Shown piece after piece: positions 19,700 through 27,691 of a stretch of 58,002 bases of DNA. The DNA is from Enterococcus durans NBRC 100479 = LMG 10746 (GTDB taxonomy: Bacteria; Bacillota; Bacilli; Lactobacillales; Enterococcaceae): assembly GCF_001544215.1 (NCBI RefSeq), contig NZ_BCQB01000015.1, positions 1-58,002 on the forward strand, in the 5' to 3' direction. Position 1 is the first letter of the stretch. Each line of letters starts with the position of its first letter. The notes beneath the pieces are model-generated. The model was given only the letters and a program-made list of their open reading frames with translations, did not search any database and had not been told where the DNA came from. Both the position numbers and the translations under genes were made by a program.

Positions 19700-19876
19700 C
19701 TAGAATTTTTTGCGTTTTCTAGCTGCTTCAGATTTTTTCTTGCGTTTTACACTTGGTTTTTCGTAGAATTCACGTTTACGAGATTCTTGTAAAGTACCCG
19801 CTTTTGACACGGAACGTTTGAAGCGACGAAGAGCATCGTCAAGTGATTCGTTTTTGCGAACGACTGTTTTTGACAT
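19700..19876 (-). CDS. rpsU: 30S ribosomal protein bS21
   Basis: 58 residues, very basic: begins [20 protein letters not shown], has the internal [14 protein letters not shown], and ends with a run of Lys and Arg. bS21 binds the 30S platform near the anti-Shine-Dalgarno end of 16S rRNA during initiation. A very strong ribosome site, GGAGGGAGGG, precedes the ATG. The gene heads the rpsU-yqeY operon behind a near-consensus promoter. Confidence 0.98.
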   Translation of the reverse strand: MSKTVVRKNESLDDALRRFKRSVSKAGTLQESRKREFYEKPSVKRKKKSEAARKRKKF

Positions 19877-19960
19877 GTTAATTCCCTCCCTCCGAGCTTA
19901 AAAAGTAACCGTAATTGTTATTGAAATTTAAATCCCAAAAAACAAGAATGTCCTGTAAAT

Positions 19961-19989
19961 ATTATATCTAAAGCTCTTTTGACCGTCAA
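19961..19989 (-). promoter_or_regulatory. Strong sigma-A promoter of rpsU-yqeY
   Basis: Minus-strand TTGACG (19984-19989) and TATAAT (19961-19966) with a 17-base spacer. The transcript would have a leader of about 75 bases before rpsU. Confidence 0.85.
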
Positions 19990-20040
19990 GGGAATCTTGT
20001 GTTTTTTTTAAATAATCAAATGTTATTTTATTTAAAACAA

Positions 20041-20469
20041 TTATTGACAGTTTTCACACCGCCCGAAGATCTCGAAACGATGGCCTTCGATCGTACAACC
20101 ATTTAATTGGTCCTGAAAATAATTCATTGGACACATATGGATCTCCTTGGTCGTTCCACAAACCGTGCAGATAAAGTGATGATGATGCCCGATCTCTCCC
20201 TGACAACAATGAAAGCGAAATTTCATTTCTCCATTCAAATCTGTTTCTTCCAATAAATCAAGTTCAGAAAAATCATGAAGGTTTCGATAAACTGTATCAT
20301 AACTGACCCCTTTGAACTCCTGATTCATGTAATCAAAAACTTCTTTAGCCGATACATATCGATTTCGTTTTACTAAGTAAGTCAACATCGCTTCGCGCTT
20401 CTTCGTATACTTGAATCCGTTATTTTTCAATGTTTCTAATGATTGTTCGATCAATGTTTGCTTTTTCAA
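20041..20469 (-). CDS. zur: Fur-family metalloregulator, Zur type
   Basis: 142 residues: winged helix (about 15-85, with YTKKREAMLTYL and VSYDTVYRNLHDFSELDLLEE) then a dimerisation domain with GHHHHFICTVCGTTKEIHMC and a C-terminal FGRCENC, giving two CxxC pairs for structural zinc. The His-rich GHHHH motif is common to Fur proteins. Zur assignment rests on the neighbourhood: a Fur-family gene beside a PDRP/YqfL gene near the era-glyQS block matches Bacillus zur and the enterococcal gene described as ZurR. It would repress zinc uptake genes when zinc is sufficient. PerR or Fur cannot be wholly excluded from the sequence. A candidate Zur box lies just ahead of its start. Confidence 0.85.
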   Translation of the reverse strand: MKKQTLIEQSLETLKNNGFKYTKKREAMLTYLVKRNRYVSAKEVFDYMNQEFKGVSYDTVYRNLHDFSELDLLEETDLNGEMKFRFHCCQGEIGHHHHFICTVCGTTKEIHMCPMNYFQDQLNGCTIEGHRFEIFGRCENCQ

Positions 20470-20484
20470 GGCGTCCCCTCCAAA

Positions 20485-20499
20485 TCAAAATGATTACGA
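20485..20499. promoter_or_regulatory. Candidate Zur/Fur-type box
   Basis: TCAAAAT-G-ATTACGA is a 7-1-7 near-inverted repeat; the right half matches the half-site ATTACGA of the Bacillus Zur box, and the left half differs at two positions. It lies in the divergent region, 16 bases ahead of the zur ATG and upstream of the PDRP gene. Minus-strand TTGCAA (20540-20545) and TACCAT (20517-20522), 17 bases apart, could be the zur promoter, placing the box just after the start site. Confidence 0.45.
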
Positions 20500-20561
20500 A
20501 GTATATGTTCCACAGTATGGTATACTAAAGATAAAAAAATTGCAAGTGAGGTTTTATATCT

Positions 20562-21419
20562 ATGACTTTTGAGACAACAGAGATCGTTACCTTTTTCGTC
20601 ATTTCTGATTCTGCTGGCGAAACAGCAACCAAGTTAGCGCAAGCAACTATGGCTCAATATCCATCAGTCGAGTTCAATTTATTCCGACGGACATTTGTAA
20701 CAGACAAAGAAGCACTTCAACAAGCCTTAGAAGATGCCCTTGAAGAAAAAGCACTTGTCCTCCATACTTTGATCAACCAAGAATTGATTGAAATGACACG
20801 TGATTTTTGCCAGAAAAATGACCTATTTAGTTTTGACGTCATGACGCCGCCAATCCAAGAAATCGAACGATTGACTGGAGTCAAACCGACACGGCAGCCT
20901 GGGGCACTCCATTTATTGAATGAAAATTATTTTAGACGGATCAAAGCGATGGAATTTGCTGTAAAATATGATGATGGAAAAGATCCCCGTGGTTTTTTAG
21001 AAGCAGATGTTGTCCTGCTTGGGGTATCACGAACATCAAAAACACCATTAAGTTTGTTTTTAGCAAATAAGAACCTGAAAGTTGCGAACTTGCCACTGAT
21101 TCCTCAAGCCCATATCCCTAAACAGCTCTGGGAAATCGATCCGAAAAAAATCGTTGGCTTGACCAACAATCCGGATATTCTTAATAACATTCGCAAAGAA
21201 CGGATGCGTTCTTATGGACTAAATCCAGACACAGCCTATTCTGATATTGAAAAAATCCGAGCTGAACTAGATTTCGCAAATGATCTTTATAAAAAACTAG
21301 GATGCGTGGTCATCAACGTCGCCTCCCTTTCAATCGAAGAAACTGCATCACTGATTTTAAATGCACTAGACTTAGAAGACCATAGTTACTACGGTACCGA
21401 AACCTCTGGTGAGAAATGA
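20562..21419 (+). CDS. Pyruvate, phosphate dikinase regulatory-type protein (PDRP/PSRP, DUF299; YqfL family)
   Basis: 285 residues: N-terminal FFVISDSAGETATKLAQATM and a P-loop-like GVSRTSKTPLSLFLA (about 152-166) define the family. In plants and some bacteria these enzymes phosphorylate and dephosphorylate pyruvate phosphate dikinase or PEP synthetase using ADP. The Bacillus homologue YqfL acts with the CcpN repressor on gluconeogenic genes. No dikinase gene is in this window, so the target is unknown. It is divergent from zur and ends at a repeat-borne hairpin. Confidence 0.92.
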   Translation: MTFETTEIVTFFVISDSAGETATKLAQATMAQYPSVEFNLFRRTFVTDKEALQQALEDALEEKALVLHTLINQELIEMTRDFCQKNDLFSFDVMTPPIQEIERLTGVKPTRQPGALHLLNENYFRRIKAMEFAVKYDDGKDPRGFLEADVVLLGVSRTSKTPLSLFLANKNLKVANLPLIPQAHIPKQLWEIDPKKIVGLTNNPDILNNIRKERMRSYGLNPDTAYSDIEKIRAELDFANDLYKKLGCVVINVASLSIEETASLILNALDLEDHSYYGTETSGEK

Positions 21420-21426
21420 ACAAAGA

Positions 21427-21563
21427 GAGAGTGGGACAAAAGTGTTTCTTACTTTTGTCCCACTCTTTAAAAACGAATAAACGGTTGGAGCAGAAGCAAC
21501 TCCTTCGGAAATAAGCCGAAACTCGAATGTGGGACAAACCTAAACGACTTTTGTGTCGACCTC
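21427..21563. repeat. Modular intergenic repeat, copy B (truncated, inverted)
   Basis: Begins with a hairpin, AGAGTGGGACAAAAGT and its complement around GTTTCTT (21428-21466), directly after the PDRP stop, where it can act as its terminator. The sequence then runs in reverse orientation through AATAAACGG, GGAGCAGAAGCAACTCCTTC and GGAAATAAGCCGAAA, where the core is cut before its second hairpin arm, and ends with the outer box TGTGTCGACCTC. The rest of the interval to 21633 shows nothing recognisable. Confidence 0.85.
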
Positions 21564-21633
21564 TTTGAATCTATCTTTTGCTCCATTGAATTTATTAGTG
21601 ATAGGAATAATTATGGTGGCATTGATTGGTCGA

Positions 21634-22572
21634 TCACTCGTTTACTAAAACGATTTTCCCCTTAGCATGATGAGTCGCACTTAATTCATGGGCAGCCTTA
21701 ACACCTTCTGCTGTAAGTGGATACGTATGACCAACGATGCTTTTAACTTTTCCTGCTTCCATTAGATCAGCAATTACTTGTAATTGTTTGCCGTCTGGTT
21801 GAAGCCAAATACTTTTTGCCACCGCAATGTTCTTGGCTAATTCTTCATCAGGTTGGTCAACGACTGAGATCAACCGTCCTTTTGGATTCAATACTTCGAA
21901 GCTGGCTTTTTGAATATCCCCGCCCATCGTATCGAAAACTAAGTCCACGTCTTCTAATACTTCTGAAAAGTCAGTGGTATGGTAATCAATCACTTGATCC
22001 GCACCAAGTTCTTTTAGTAACTTATGATTCTTTTCACTAGCAGTCGTAATGACAAAAGCGCCCGCATTTTTAGCTAATTGAATAGCATAAATACCGACTC
22101 CGCCAGCACCCGCGTGGATCAAGACTCTTTCACCAGCTTTTAATTTGCCATGCGTGAATAGCGCTTGATAAGCAGTTAACCCTGCTAATGGCACAGCCGC
22201 TGCATCTTCAAAAGAAACAGAATCAGGTTTTTTAGCTAATAAATGATCATCTACGATCGTATAATCAGCATAGGTGCCAAAACGAGTTGTTTCTGGTCGT
22301 GCAAATACTGCTTGACCGACTTGCCAATCTTGCACTTCTGAACCAACTGCCACAATCTCACCTGCAACATCCCACCCTAGAATAATCGGAAATTCCCAAG
22401 GCATCATTTGTGCTAGATACCCTTCACGAAGTTTCCAGTCAATCGGATTGACTGAGGTAGCTTTGACTTTGACCAACACTTGATGGGCCCCTAGTTCAGG
22501 TAAAGTTACTCTGCTTTCTTTCAATTGGTCTGCATGACCATATTCTTCTATAACGATTGCGCGTGTTTCCAT
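21634..22572 (-). CDS. NADP-dependent oxidoreductase, quinone-reductase-like MDR family
   Basis: 312 residues of the zinc-independent medium-chain dehydrogenase/reductase superfamily. The N-terminal part carries VKVKATSVNPIDWKLREGYL and the nucleotide-binding part GAGGVGIYAIQLAKNAGA (about 152-169). No structural or catalytic zinc Cys cluster is visible, which favours a quinone or enone reductase over an alcohol dehydrogenase. The substrate is not predictable. A TGGAGGGATG ribosome site precedes the start. It stands 36 bases after the DUF1722 gene on the same strand, so the two may be co-transcribed. Confidence 0.88.
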   Translation of the reverse strand: METRAIVIEEYGHADQLKESRVTLPELGAHQVLVKVKATSVNPIDWKLREGYLAQMMPWEFPIILGWDVAGEIVAVGSEVQDWQVGQAVFARPETTRFGTYADYTIVDDHLLAKKPDSVSFEDAAAVPLAGLTAYQALFTHGKLKAGERVLIHAGAGGVGIYAIQLAKNAGAFVITTASEKNHKLLKELGADQVIDYHTTDFSEVLEDVDLVFDTMGGDIQKASFEVLNPKGRLISVVDQPDEELAKNIAVAKSIWLQPDGKQLQVIADLMEAGKVKSIVGHTYPLTAEGVKAAHELSATHHAKGKIVLVNE

Positions 22573-22608
22573 TTGTACATCCCTCCATATCGTCTTATTA
22601 TAAAAGTC

Positions 22609-22998
22609 CTAGTGAATATCCGGAAATGATTTGCACTCATCAAACAGATGAGATTCTAAAAGATACATGATTTGGTATTTTTCTGCCAACTTTTTTAGAT
22701 ACGGAAGTACCTCGTCCTGACGTTCTGTTAATTGATCCAGCAGAACAAAAAAGTGCTGTTTTTCTTCTGCTGTTGCCGTCTTTTTAAAATATCCCCAAAC
22801 GTGTTCATATGTATTTCTCTTCGATTTTAGATCAACCGGCATTCTTTTTACAATATCCAAGTGCTGATAAAATTGCTTGTTTTTCGTCTCTGACCACTGA
22901 TTACCAGAAAAAAGCTGGCGTAACGCTAAATATTCTTTTTGTGATCGTGCCATGACATAATATTTCCATCGGGCCCATTCTTCTTGGCTCTCGCGCAT
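22609..22998 (-). CDS. DUF1722 (YbgA-like) family protein
   Basis: 129 residues, matching the DUF1722 domain: KYYVMARSQKEYLALRQLF near the N-terminus, RNTYEHVWGYFKKTAT in the middle and LKKLAEKYQIMYLLESHLFD at the end. In many bacteria this domain is fused to DUF523 or sits next to photolyase genes; its function is unknown. A GAAAGAGGTG site precedes the ATG. The domain is close to full length for the stand-alone form. Confidence 0.85.
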   Translation of the reverse strand: MRESQEEWARWKYYVMARSQKEYLALRQLFSGNQWSETKNKQFYQHLDIVKRMPVDLKSKRNTYEHVWGYFKKTATAEEKQHFFVLLDQLTERQDEVLPYLKKLAEKYQIMYLLESHLFDECKSFPDIH

Positions 22999-23192
22999 CT
23001 TTCACACCTCTTTCTTTCATCTTAACACCTGACCAGTTGACTATTGAAGAAAAAGGCTCACTAGTTCATGTAACATTTGATTGAACATAGCAGTTGGGAT
23101 CAACAAATAACGATGGAATTGAAAAATACCAATTAAAGATAGAAATAAATTCCATAATTGAACCTCTACTGAAGCCATGAGAGGTCCAAATG

Positions 23193-23453
23193 AGGTCGAG
23201 ACAAAAGTGTTTCTTACTTTTGTCCCACACTCGTTTTTGAAATTTCCAAAAAACCTGACTTTTGGACGCCGTTTATTTGAGAGAGGCTGGGACAGAAGTG
23301 TTTAACTCCGAGAAATAAGAAGAAATGAACGAAAATTGCTTTTCAAATTTTTGTGAATTTCGGCTTATTTCCGAAGGAGTTGCTTCTGCTCCAACCGTTT
23401 ACTCAAGAGTCTGTAGCAAATCTGATTTTTAGATCTCTCCCACGTTCGTCTTG
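23193..23453. repeat. Modular intergenic repeat, copy C
   Basis: Complete copy: outer box GTCGAGACAAAAGT with a hairpin ending CTTTTGTCCCACACTC, then GAAATTTCCAAAAAACCTGA, the core (23283-23404) starting GAGGCTGGGACAGAAGTG, and the right box GTCTGTAGCAAATCTGATTT ending CTCTCCCACG. Core hairpin arms are AATGAACGAAAATT and AATTTTTGTGAATT, which mismatch at the positions where copies A and D pair. Between the DUF1722 gene and this copy, and from 23454 to the next hairpin, no gene is supported. Confidence 0.87.
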
Positions 23454-23539
23454 TTACTTATCTATGGTCTAAGAACAATAATACTATGGGGGAATTTCTC
23501 TATATGTATTTACACTCTCATTTATTTTCTTAAATCCTA

Positions 23540-23573
23540 AAAAGACCTTGGAATCCCCATTATTCCAAGGTCC
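23540..23573 (-). terminator. Terminator, minus strand
   Basis: On the minus strand GACCTTGGAAT pairs with ATTCCAAGGTC, followed by TTTTT. It lies about 175 bases after the unknown ORF at 23749. A second inverted pair, TTTCTAGAA and TTTCTAGAAA-type words around 23577-23619, lies between. Confidence 0.75.
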
Positions 23574-23748
23574 AATTTCTAGAAGGGTTTAATAAATTTT
23601 TTAGAGGGTTTCTAGAAATCTCATCGCTACACACTTAATTTAGCATGTTTGAATATATTATTTTAACCAACTATTACCTTAACATAATCCACTAATTGAC
23701 AAATTCCACTTGATATCAAACTAAAAAAGCAGTTTCATTTAATACAAT

Positions 23749-24423
23749 TCAAAAGAAAACCCGCAAAGTCATTAAAACCATCGTTATCGCACCGGTTATG
23801 AGCATCGCTGCTTCATAGGCGACAGGTGTTTTTTCCAACTGCTTAGGTGTTAGCTTCACAATTGCAACATCAGGAGATCCCGTTTGCAAGTATTTTTCAT
23901 AGGCGTAGGTTTTTGGGATGAGACCGACTGTCACGTTTTTGGTATTTTTTCGCAGACGTTCCTTCAACTCATCGAAGGTCACGACTTCCCAATAGATCTT
24001 CGGATAATCCCGCATCACTTGCCGCAAATTTTCATAATTGAAGGTCATGGGATTTTTCGGTTGATTCTTTTGACTCATCTTTTGATTATCCACCAATACA
24101 TAGCCAGTGGTTCGACCGGCGACCGCTCCCTTTGGTGCCATTTGCCGCATGAAATCTTCCGCGCCAATTTTGATTGCTTTAATGGAGGGCTTGGCTTGCT
24201 TGATCAACGGAAAATAACGTTGAGACATGGAAGTGACTGCCACCGCCTCATATTCAGCGATCTTTTCAGGTGTCAAATCATAGCCCGGCACGGTTTCCCA
24301 TTCATAGTCTGAATAGTCTATTTTGAGATAATTTAATAACCGAGGGACATAATTTTGGTCTTGACTGGACCAAAAGATTCCATCGGGAGTTTGAGTTGCT
24401 GTAACTGGTATCAAACCTTTCAT
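23749..24423 (-). CDS. Hypothetical protein with C-terminal membrane segment; possible 3' part of a broken XRE-type regulator gene
   Basis: 224 residues, not recognised. The bulk is soluble and mixed, with repeated short motifs (LTPEKIAEYEAVAVTSMSQR, KLTPKQLEKTPVAYEAA), and it ends in one hydrophobic segment, AAMLITGAITMVLMTLRVFF, that could be a membrane anchor. Its ATG overlaps the stop of a truncated helix-turn-helix frame by ATGA. Adding one base at the overlap would fuse the two and restore the TISKW ending of the XRE recognition helix, so the ancestral gene may have been one XRE protein with this region as sensor or anchor domain. No own ribosome site is visible ahead of the ATG; expression would need coupling. 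Confidence 0.6.
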   Translation of the reverse strand: MKGLIPVTATQTPDGIFWSSQDQNYVPRLLNYLKIDYSDYEWETVPGYDLTPEKIAEYEAVAVTSMSQRYFPLIKQAKPSIKAIKIGAEDFMRQMAPKGAVAGRTTGYVLVDNQKMSQKNQPKNPMTFNYENLRQVMRDYPKIYWEVVTFDELKERLRKNTKNVTVGLIPKTYAYEKYLQTGSPDVAIVKLTPKQLEKTPVAYEAAMLITGAITMVLMTLRVFF

Positions 24424-24524
24424 TTCGAAATCGTCTGACGGGTGACGAAAATCCGTTCCGCCAATTGCGCTTGGGTCAAATCTTGTGAGACCCGTAATTT
24501 TTTTAAACCTTCACCAAATGTCAT
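24420..24524 (-). pseudogene. Truncated XRE-family helix-turn-helix regulator (34 residues)
   Basis: MTFGEGLKKLRVSQDLTQAQ followed by LAERIFVTRQTISK is the first four helices of a Cro/CI-type DNA-binding domain, about half of the usual 60-residue domain. The frame ends in TGA at the point where relatives have Trp (TISKW). GGGAAGTGGG lies just ahead of the ATG. A one-base deletion (TGG to TG) explains the break. The following frame is unknown protein, so either it is the displaced C-terminal part or an unrelated gene. Confidence 0.7.
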
Positions 24525-24633
24525 TTTCCCACTTCCCTTCTTCTTCATTGTAGCAAAATAGCTTTTTTGGGGAAGAAAATCTTGTCAAAAACCATGTCAA
24601 AGTGAGCCGACATCCTATTAAATCAAGTTTTCC

Positions 24634-24677
24634 AAAAAGGACTCACTGATCTTAGTCTTGCACCGATCAGTGAGTCC
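24634..24677 (-). terminator. Terminator of the flavin-binding protein gene
   Basis: Minus-strand GGACTCACTGATC and its complement (arms 24639-24651 and 24665-24677) followed by TTTTT. It lies about 30 bases after the stop of the gene starting at 25199. Confidence 0.88.
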
Positions 24678-24707
24678 ACCATTAATTATCCTATTTTTAA
24701 CTGGTTC

Positions 24708-25199
24708 TTATTTGTCCTCACTCTTTGAAAATTTGCTAGTTTTATTTATAAAATCAATATCTCGTCGAATACCTTCGTGAGGGAAGTTCCATACTCCTTT
24801 GATTAGTTGAATCTTGATTAAACAAGTATTTTCGTCATTATCGTCGTTGGCTTGCTCATACCATTCGGAAAAAATATTGCGGACGGTTTTCATTATTTGG
24901 ACATTTTTTTCGTCATTGACCCAACCGAGATTTTCGGCCATGCCCTCTGCAGTGAAACTTTCAACCACAATACCAATCGACACTGCTGGATTGACCGTCA
25001 GCTGTCGCACTTTGTCAGTAGTAGCATAAGATGTAACGTAGAAGGCTCCGTCAAGATAGACTGCATCGACTAATCGTACTACTGGTTTTGATAAGCCATC
25101 ATCCGTTGTCTCAAGCGCGATGGTTGAAAGAGCAATTAGATTATCTTTATCTCCAAGTTTCTCTGATAGATATTGCATTTCTTCATTATAGGTTGTCAT
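24708..25199 (-). CDS. Pyridoxamine 5'-phosphate oxidase family protein (FMN-binding split barrel)
   Basis: 163 residues with the split-barrel fold: LIALSTIALETTDDGLSKPV, VRLVDAVYLDGAFYVTSYAT, TDKVRQLTVNPAVSIGIV. Such small proteins bind flavin or haem-like cofactors and are often annotated as general stress proteins; the substrate is unknown. The C-terminus ends in a charged KTSKFSKSEDK tail. It has its own terminator and appears monocistronic. A GGAGAG site lies in front of the ATG. Confidence 0.82.
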   Translation of the reverse strand: MTTYNEEMQYLSEKLGDKDNLIALSTIALETTDDGLSKPVVRLVDAVYLDGAFYVTSYATTDKVRQLTVNPAVSIGIVVESFTAEGMAENLGWVNDEKNVQIMKTVRNIFSEWYEQANDDNDENTCLIKIQLIKGVWNFPHEGIRRDIDFINKTSKFSKSEDK

Positions 25200-25430
25200 T
25201 GAATTCTCTCCATTTCTTAGTTACAAAAATAGTTTCATGGCAATCGTTTTTACGCATTTTTTTCTGTCAAAACGTCAGTCAAAATAGAAAAGCAACATTC
25301 TTTACGTTGATTGAAAACCTGTGCTGATTTGTATTGCTATTGCTTTCACACTAAATTGTTACTCAACAAAAGCTTCCACACATCATCATTTAATTATTTT
25401 ATCATTATATTGTAATTCTTTCACTTTTTA

Positions 25431-25767
25431 ACTTTTTTTGCAATAAGGCGTACTTCATCATGATCAGTTTTATTTTTTACAAAGTTTCCTTGTTCGTCTC
25501 TACCTACACTCTGTCCACTAATATCATCTGGATAATACTTCCGAATCTCATTCTTCTTTTTTAATACATACAGATTTATTTTTTAAATCCAAGATTTTTT
25601 TCAGTCGTCAGTTGTTACTTAGTCAAATTTTTATTGGCACGTTACACGTTCTCCTCATCGATCACTTCTGTACGAACAGAAAGATAGGATTCCAGATATT
25701 TTAAACGTCCTCAATCATTTTTAAGTCCCCCCTTTCCGCCTACATGTCCACCAGCATCTAGTACTGC
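25431..25767 (-). pseudogene. Decayed gene remnant, possibly a flavodoxin-fold reductase
   Basis: Two decayed reading-frame pieces without starts. The upstream piece reads AVLDAGGHVGGKGGLKND, stop, GRLKYLESYLSVRTEVIDEE, stop, RANKNLTK; the word order resembles the C-terminal part of NADPH-dependent FMN reductases, but this is only impression. The downstream piece reads LYVLKKKNEIRKYYPDDISG and QSVGRDEQGNFVKNK, ending DEVRLIAKKVKK and a stop. Neither is likely to be translated. From 25200 to 25430 nothing recognisable is seen. Confidence 0.45.
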
Positions 25768-25784
25768 TAGTTAAATTAATAAAA

Positions 25785-26077
25785 GAGGTCGAGCCAAAGG
25801 TCGTTTAGGTTTGGGAAATTTCAAAAAAAAAAAACGAGCAATACAAATAACGTATTGCTCGTTTTTTTGAAATTTCCGAAAAACCTGACTTTCGGACACC
25901 GTTTATTCGAGAGAGGCTGGGACAGAAGTGTTTAACTCCGAGAAATAAGAAGAAATTCACGAAAATTGCTTTTCAAATTTTTGTGAATGTCGGCTTATTT
26001 ACGAAGGAGTTGCTTCTGCTCCCGCCGTTTATTCGAGAATCTTTACCAAAACTGAATTCTAGATTTGTCCCACATTT
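25785..26077. repeat. Modular intergenic repeat, copy D
   Basis: Outer box AGAGGTCGAGCC, then GAAATTTCAAAAAAAA and a distinct hairpin ACGAGCAATAC / GTATTGCTCGT (about 25833-25862) followed by seven T, then GAAATTTCC, the AAAAACCTGACTTTCGGAC segment, the core (25912-26034) and a right box ending ATTTGTCCCACA. Core arms AATTCACGAAAATT and AATTTTTGTGAAT pair fully. The hairpin inserted here has a different sequence from those in copies C and E at the same place. Confidence 0.87.
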
Positions 26078-26083
26078 TTATAA

Positions 26084-27014
26084 TCATTTTGAACTATTTT
26101 CAGTGAGTATTTGAGAGATTCCTGTTTCAAAAGAGGTAATTTTAAAATCAGGAAATGTCTTTTTGAATTTGTCGGATACAAAAACATTATCGACCTCATA
26201 TCTAGGCAGTAACTCATCTAATTCCCGTACCTTTTTACTGAAAAGCTTAGCTACTTTAAATTGCCATAAAGGAATGACTTTATACTTCAATGATTTATTG
26301 AGTATTTTTTCAGAAATATCGATCATATCTTGAAAGGTATGAGGCTCATCACAAGGTAAATGCCAGATCTGACCATAGGCTGTTGGTGTATTTCCAATCA
26401 GTGCCATTGCTCGGCTAGCATCAGGGGTCCATATCAATGTACGCAACGTATCTTTATTGACAGGGATAATTGCGGTAGCGTTACTTTTGACTTTGTTTAG
26501 TACCAGCGTATTTGTGATGCTCTGTGTTTTACCTGGTCCATAAAACTCTGGAGCGCGACAAATAACTGCTTCTAAACGACCCGTTTCCATTTCGCTTACT
26601 ATTAATTCTGCCATCCTAGAACGTATGACAGATTTTCTTCCTACAGGTGAATAGTTAGTATTTTCATTCTGTGGTGTACTATCTTTTGGATACATATATG
26701 TGTTATCAAAAAAAAACAAGCTTACTGTTGGATTCTTTGCAAGCCTGAATGACATTCGTAGTAATTTTAAGAAAATTGTTTTCCCAAAGATCAGAGTCCA
26801 TTGGTAAGCCAACGGTGAAATAAACAATATCACTATTTTCGATCGCTTTCTTGGTTTGATTAAAGTCCATTAAATCTGCTGAAACCAGTTGATCCGTAGG
26901 GTTGATTTTTTTAGGTTTCCGACTGACTAATCGAATATCGGTTGTATAATGTTTGAATAATTCTTTTGCTAGTTCATGGCCTATTTGTCCATTGCTTCCT
27001 AAAATTGTTTGCAT
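26084..27014 (-). pseudogene. NAD(P)-dependent epimerase/reductase, frameshifted at a nine-T run
   Basis: An atypical short-chain dehydrogenase/epimerase of about 310 residues split into two frames. The first, MQTILGSNGQIGHELAKELF onwards, carries the nucleotide-binding glycine motif (GSNGQIG) and ends KESNSKLVFF and a stop. The second resumes with DNTYMYPKDSTPQNENTNYS, the usual catalytic-region continuation, and runs to ILTENSSK. The break is in a run of nine T on the coding strand (26708-26716) where eight would keep the frame. The gene could be inactive, switched by slippage, or mis-sequenced. It overlaps the PfpI gene's end by 16 bases and is the last gene of an ArsR-led operon. Confidence 0.85.
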
Positions 27015-27691
27015 GTCTTTCGCTCCTCAAGATATAATTTTGCGACAGCTCGTACAGAAAATGGATTTTGCCCGGTAATAATCCGCCCATCTTTTAATGC
27101 AAATTCCTTATAGAATCGTTTTTTTTGAAATAGAGCATTTCTTTCTTCAGCTACTTTTTGATTAAAGAAAGGAACAACTTTCGCTTTTCCTGCCAAAATT
27201 TCTTCTGCTTTTGTAAAGCCAGTAATTCTTTTTCCAGAAATCAAAAAGTTGCCTTCACTATCTTTAATATTGAATAGTCCAGCTACTCCATGACAAACAG
27301 ATAGAATATAACCATTATTTTCATAAATGATTCGAGCAATTTCTTGTATTTCTTTATTATCAGGAAAATCCCACATCACACCGTGTCCCCCGGTATAATA
27401 AATCGCATGATAATTATTGGGATCTATATCTTTTGGTTTTTTCGTATTTATCAAACCTTCTTGCACAAATTTTTCTTCTGAATATATATTCATGATATCT
27501 TTATCTATATATTTCATGCTCCTAGGGTCTAGAGGAACAAATCCACCTAAAGGGCTTACGAAATCAACTTCCACATTATTTTTATAGAGTTCATCAACAA
27601 ATTCCGCACTTTCACCTAACCAAAGCCCCGTTGCTTCATTTGTACCAGCATATTTATTACTATTGGTTTCAACAATCAATACTTTTTTCAT
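26999..27691 (-). CDS. Type 1 glutamine amidotransferase-like protein, DJ-1/PfpI family (Hsp31-like)
   Basis: 230 residues. The nucleophile elbow SVCHGVAG gives Cys133 with His134 beside it, and Glu27 in WLGESAEF is the usual acidic partner. The size and GGHGVMWDFPDN motif match Hsp31/class I DJ-1 proteins, which detoxify glyoxals or act as chaperones. It overlaps the ArsR gene by four bases (ATGA) and is followed by the epimerase gene, suggesting a stress or electrophile-responsive operon. The enzymatic substrate is not determined by sequence. Confidence 0.88.
   Translation of the reverse strand: MKKVLIVETNSNKYAGTNEATGLWLGESAEFVDELYKNNVEVDFVSPLGGFVPLDPRSMKYIDKDIMNIYSEEKFVQEGLINTKKPKDIDPNNYHAIYYTGGHGVMWDFPDNKEIQEIARIIYENNGYILSVCHGVAGLFNIKDSEGNFLISGKRITGFTKAEEILAGKAKVVPFFNQKVAEERNALFQKKRFYKEFALKDGRIITGQNPFSVRAVAKLYLEERKTCKQF

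Noticed and set aside
21427-26077. The clustered repeats as a CRISPR array
   Set aside because: Copies are 130-300 bases, kilobases apart, with internal hairpins and no regular short spacers; no cas genes are present.
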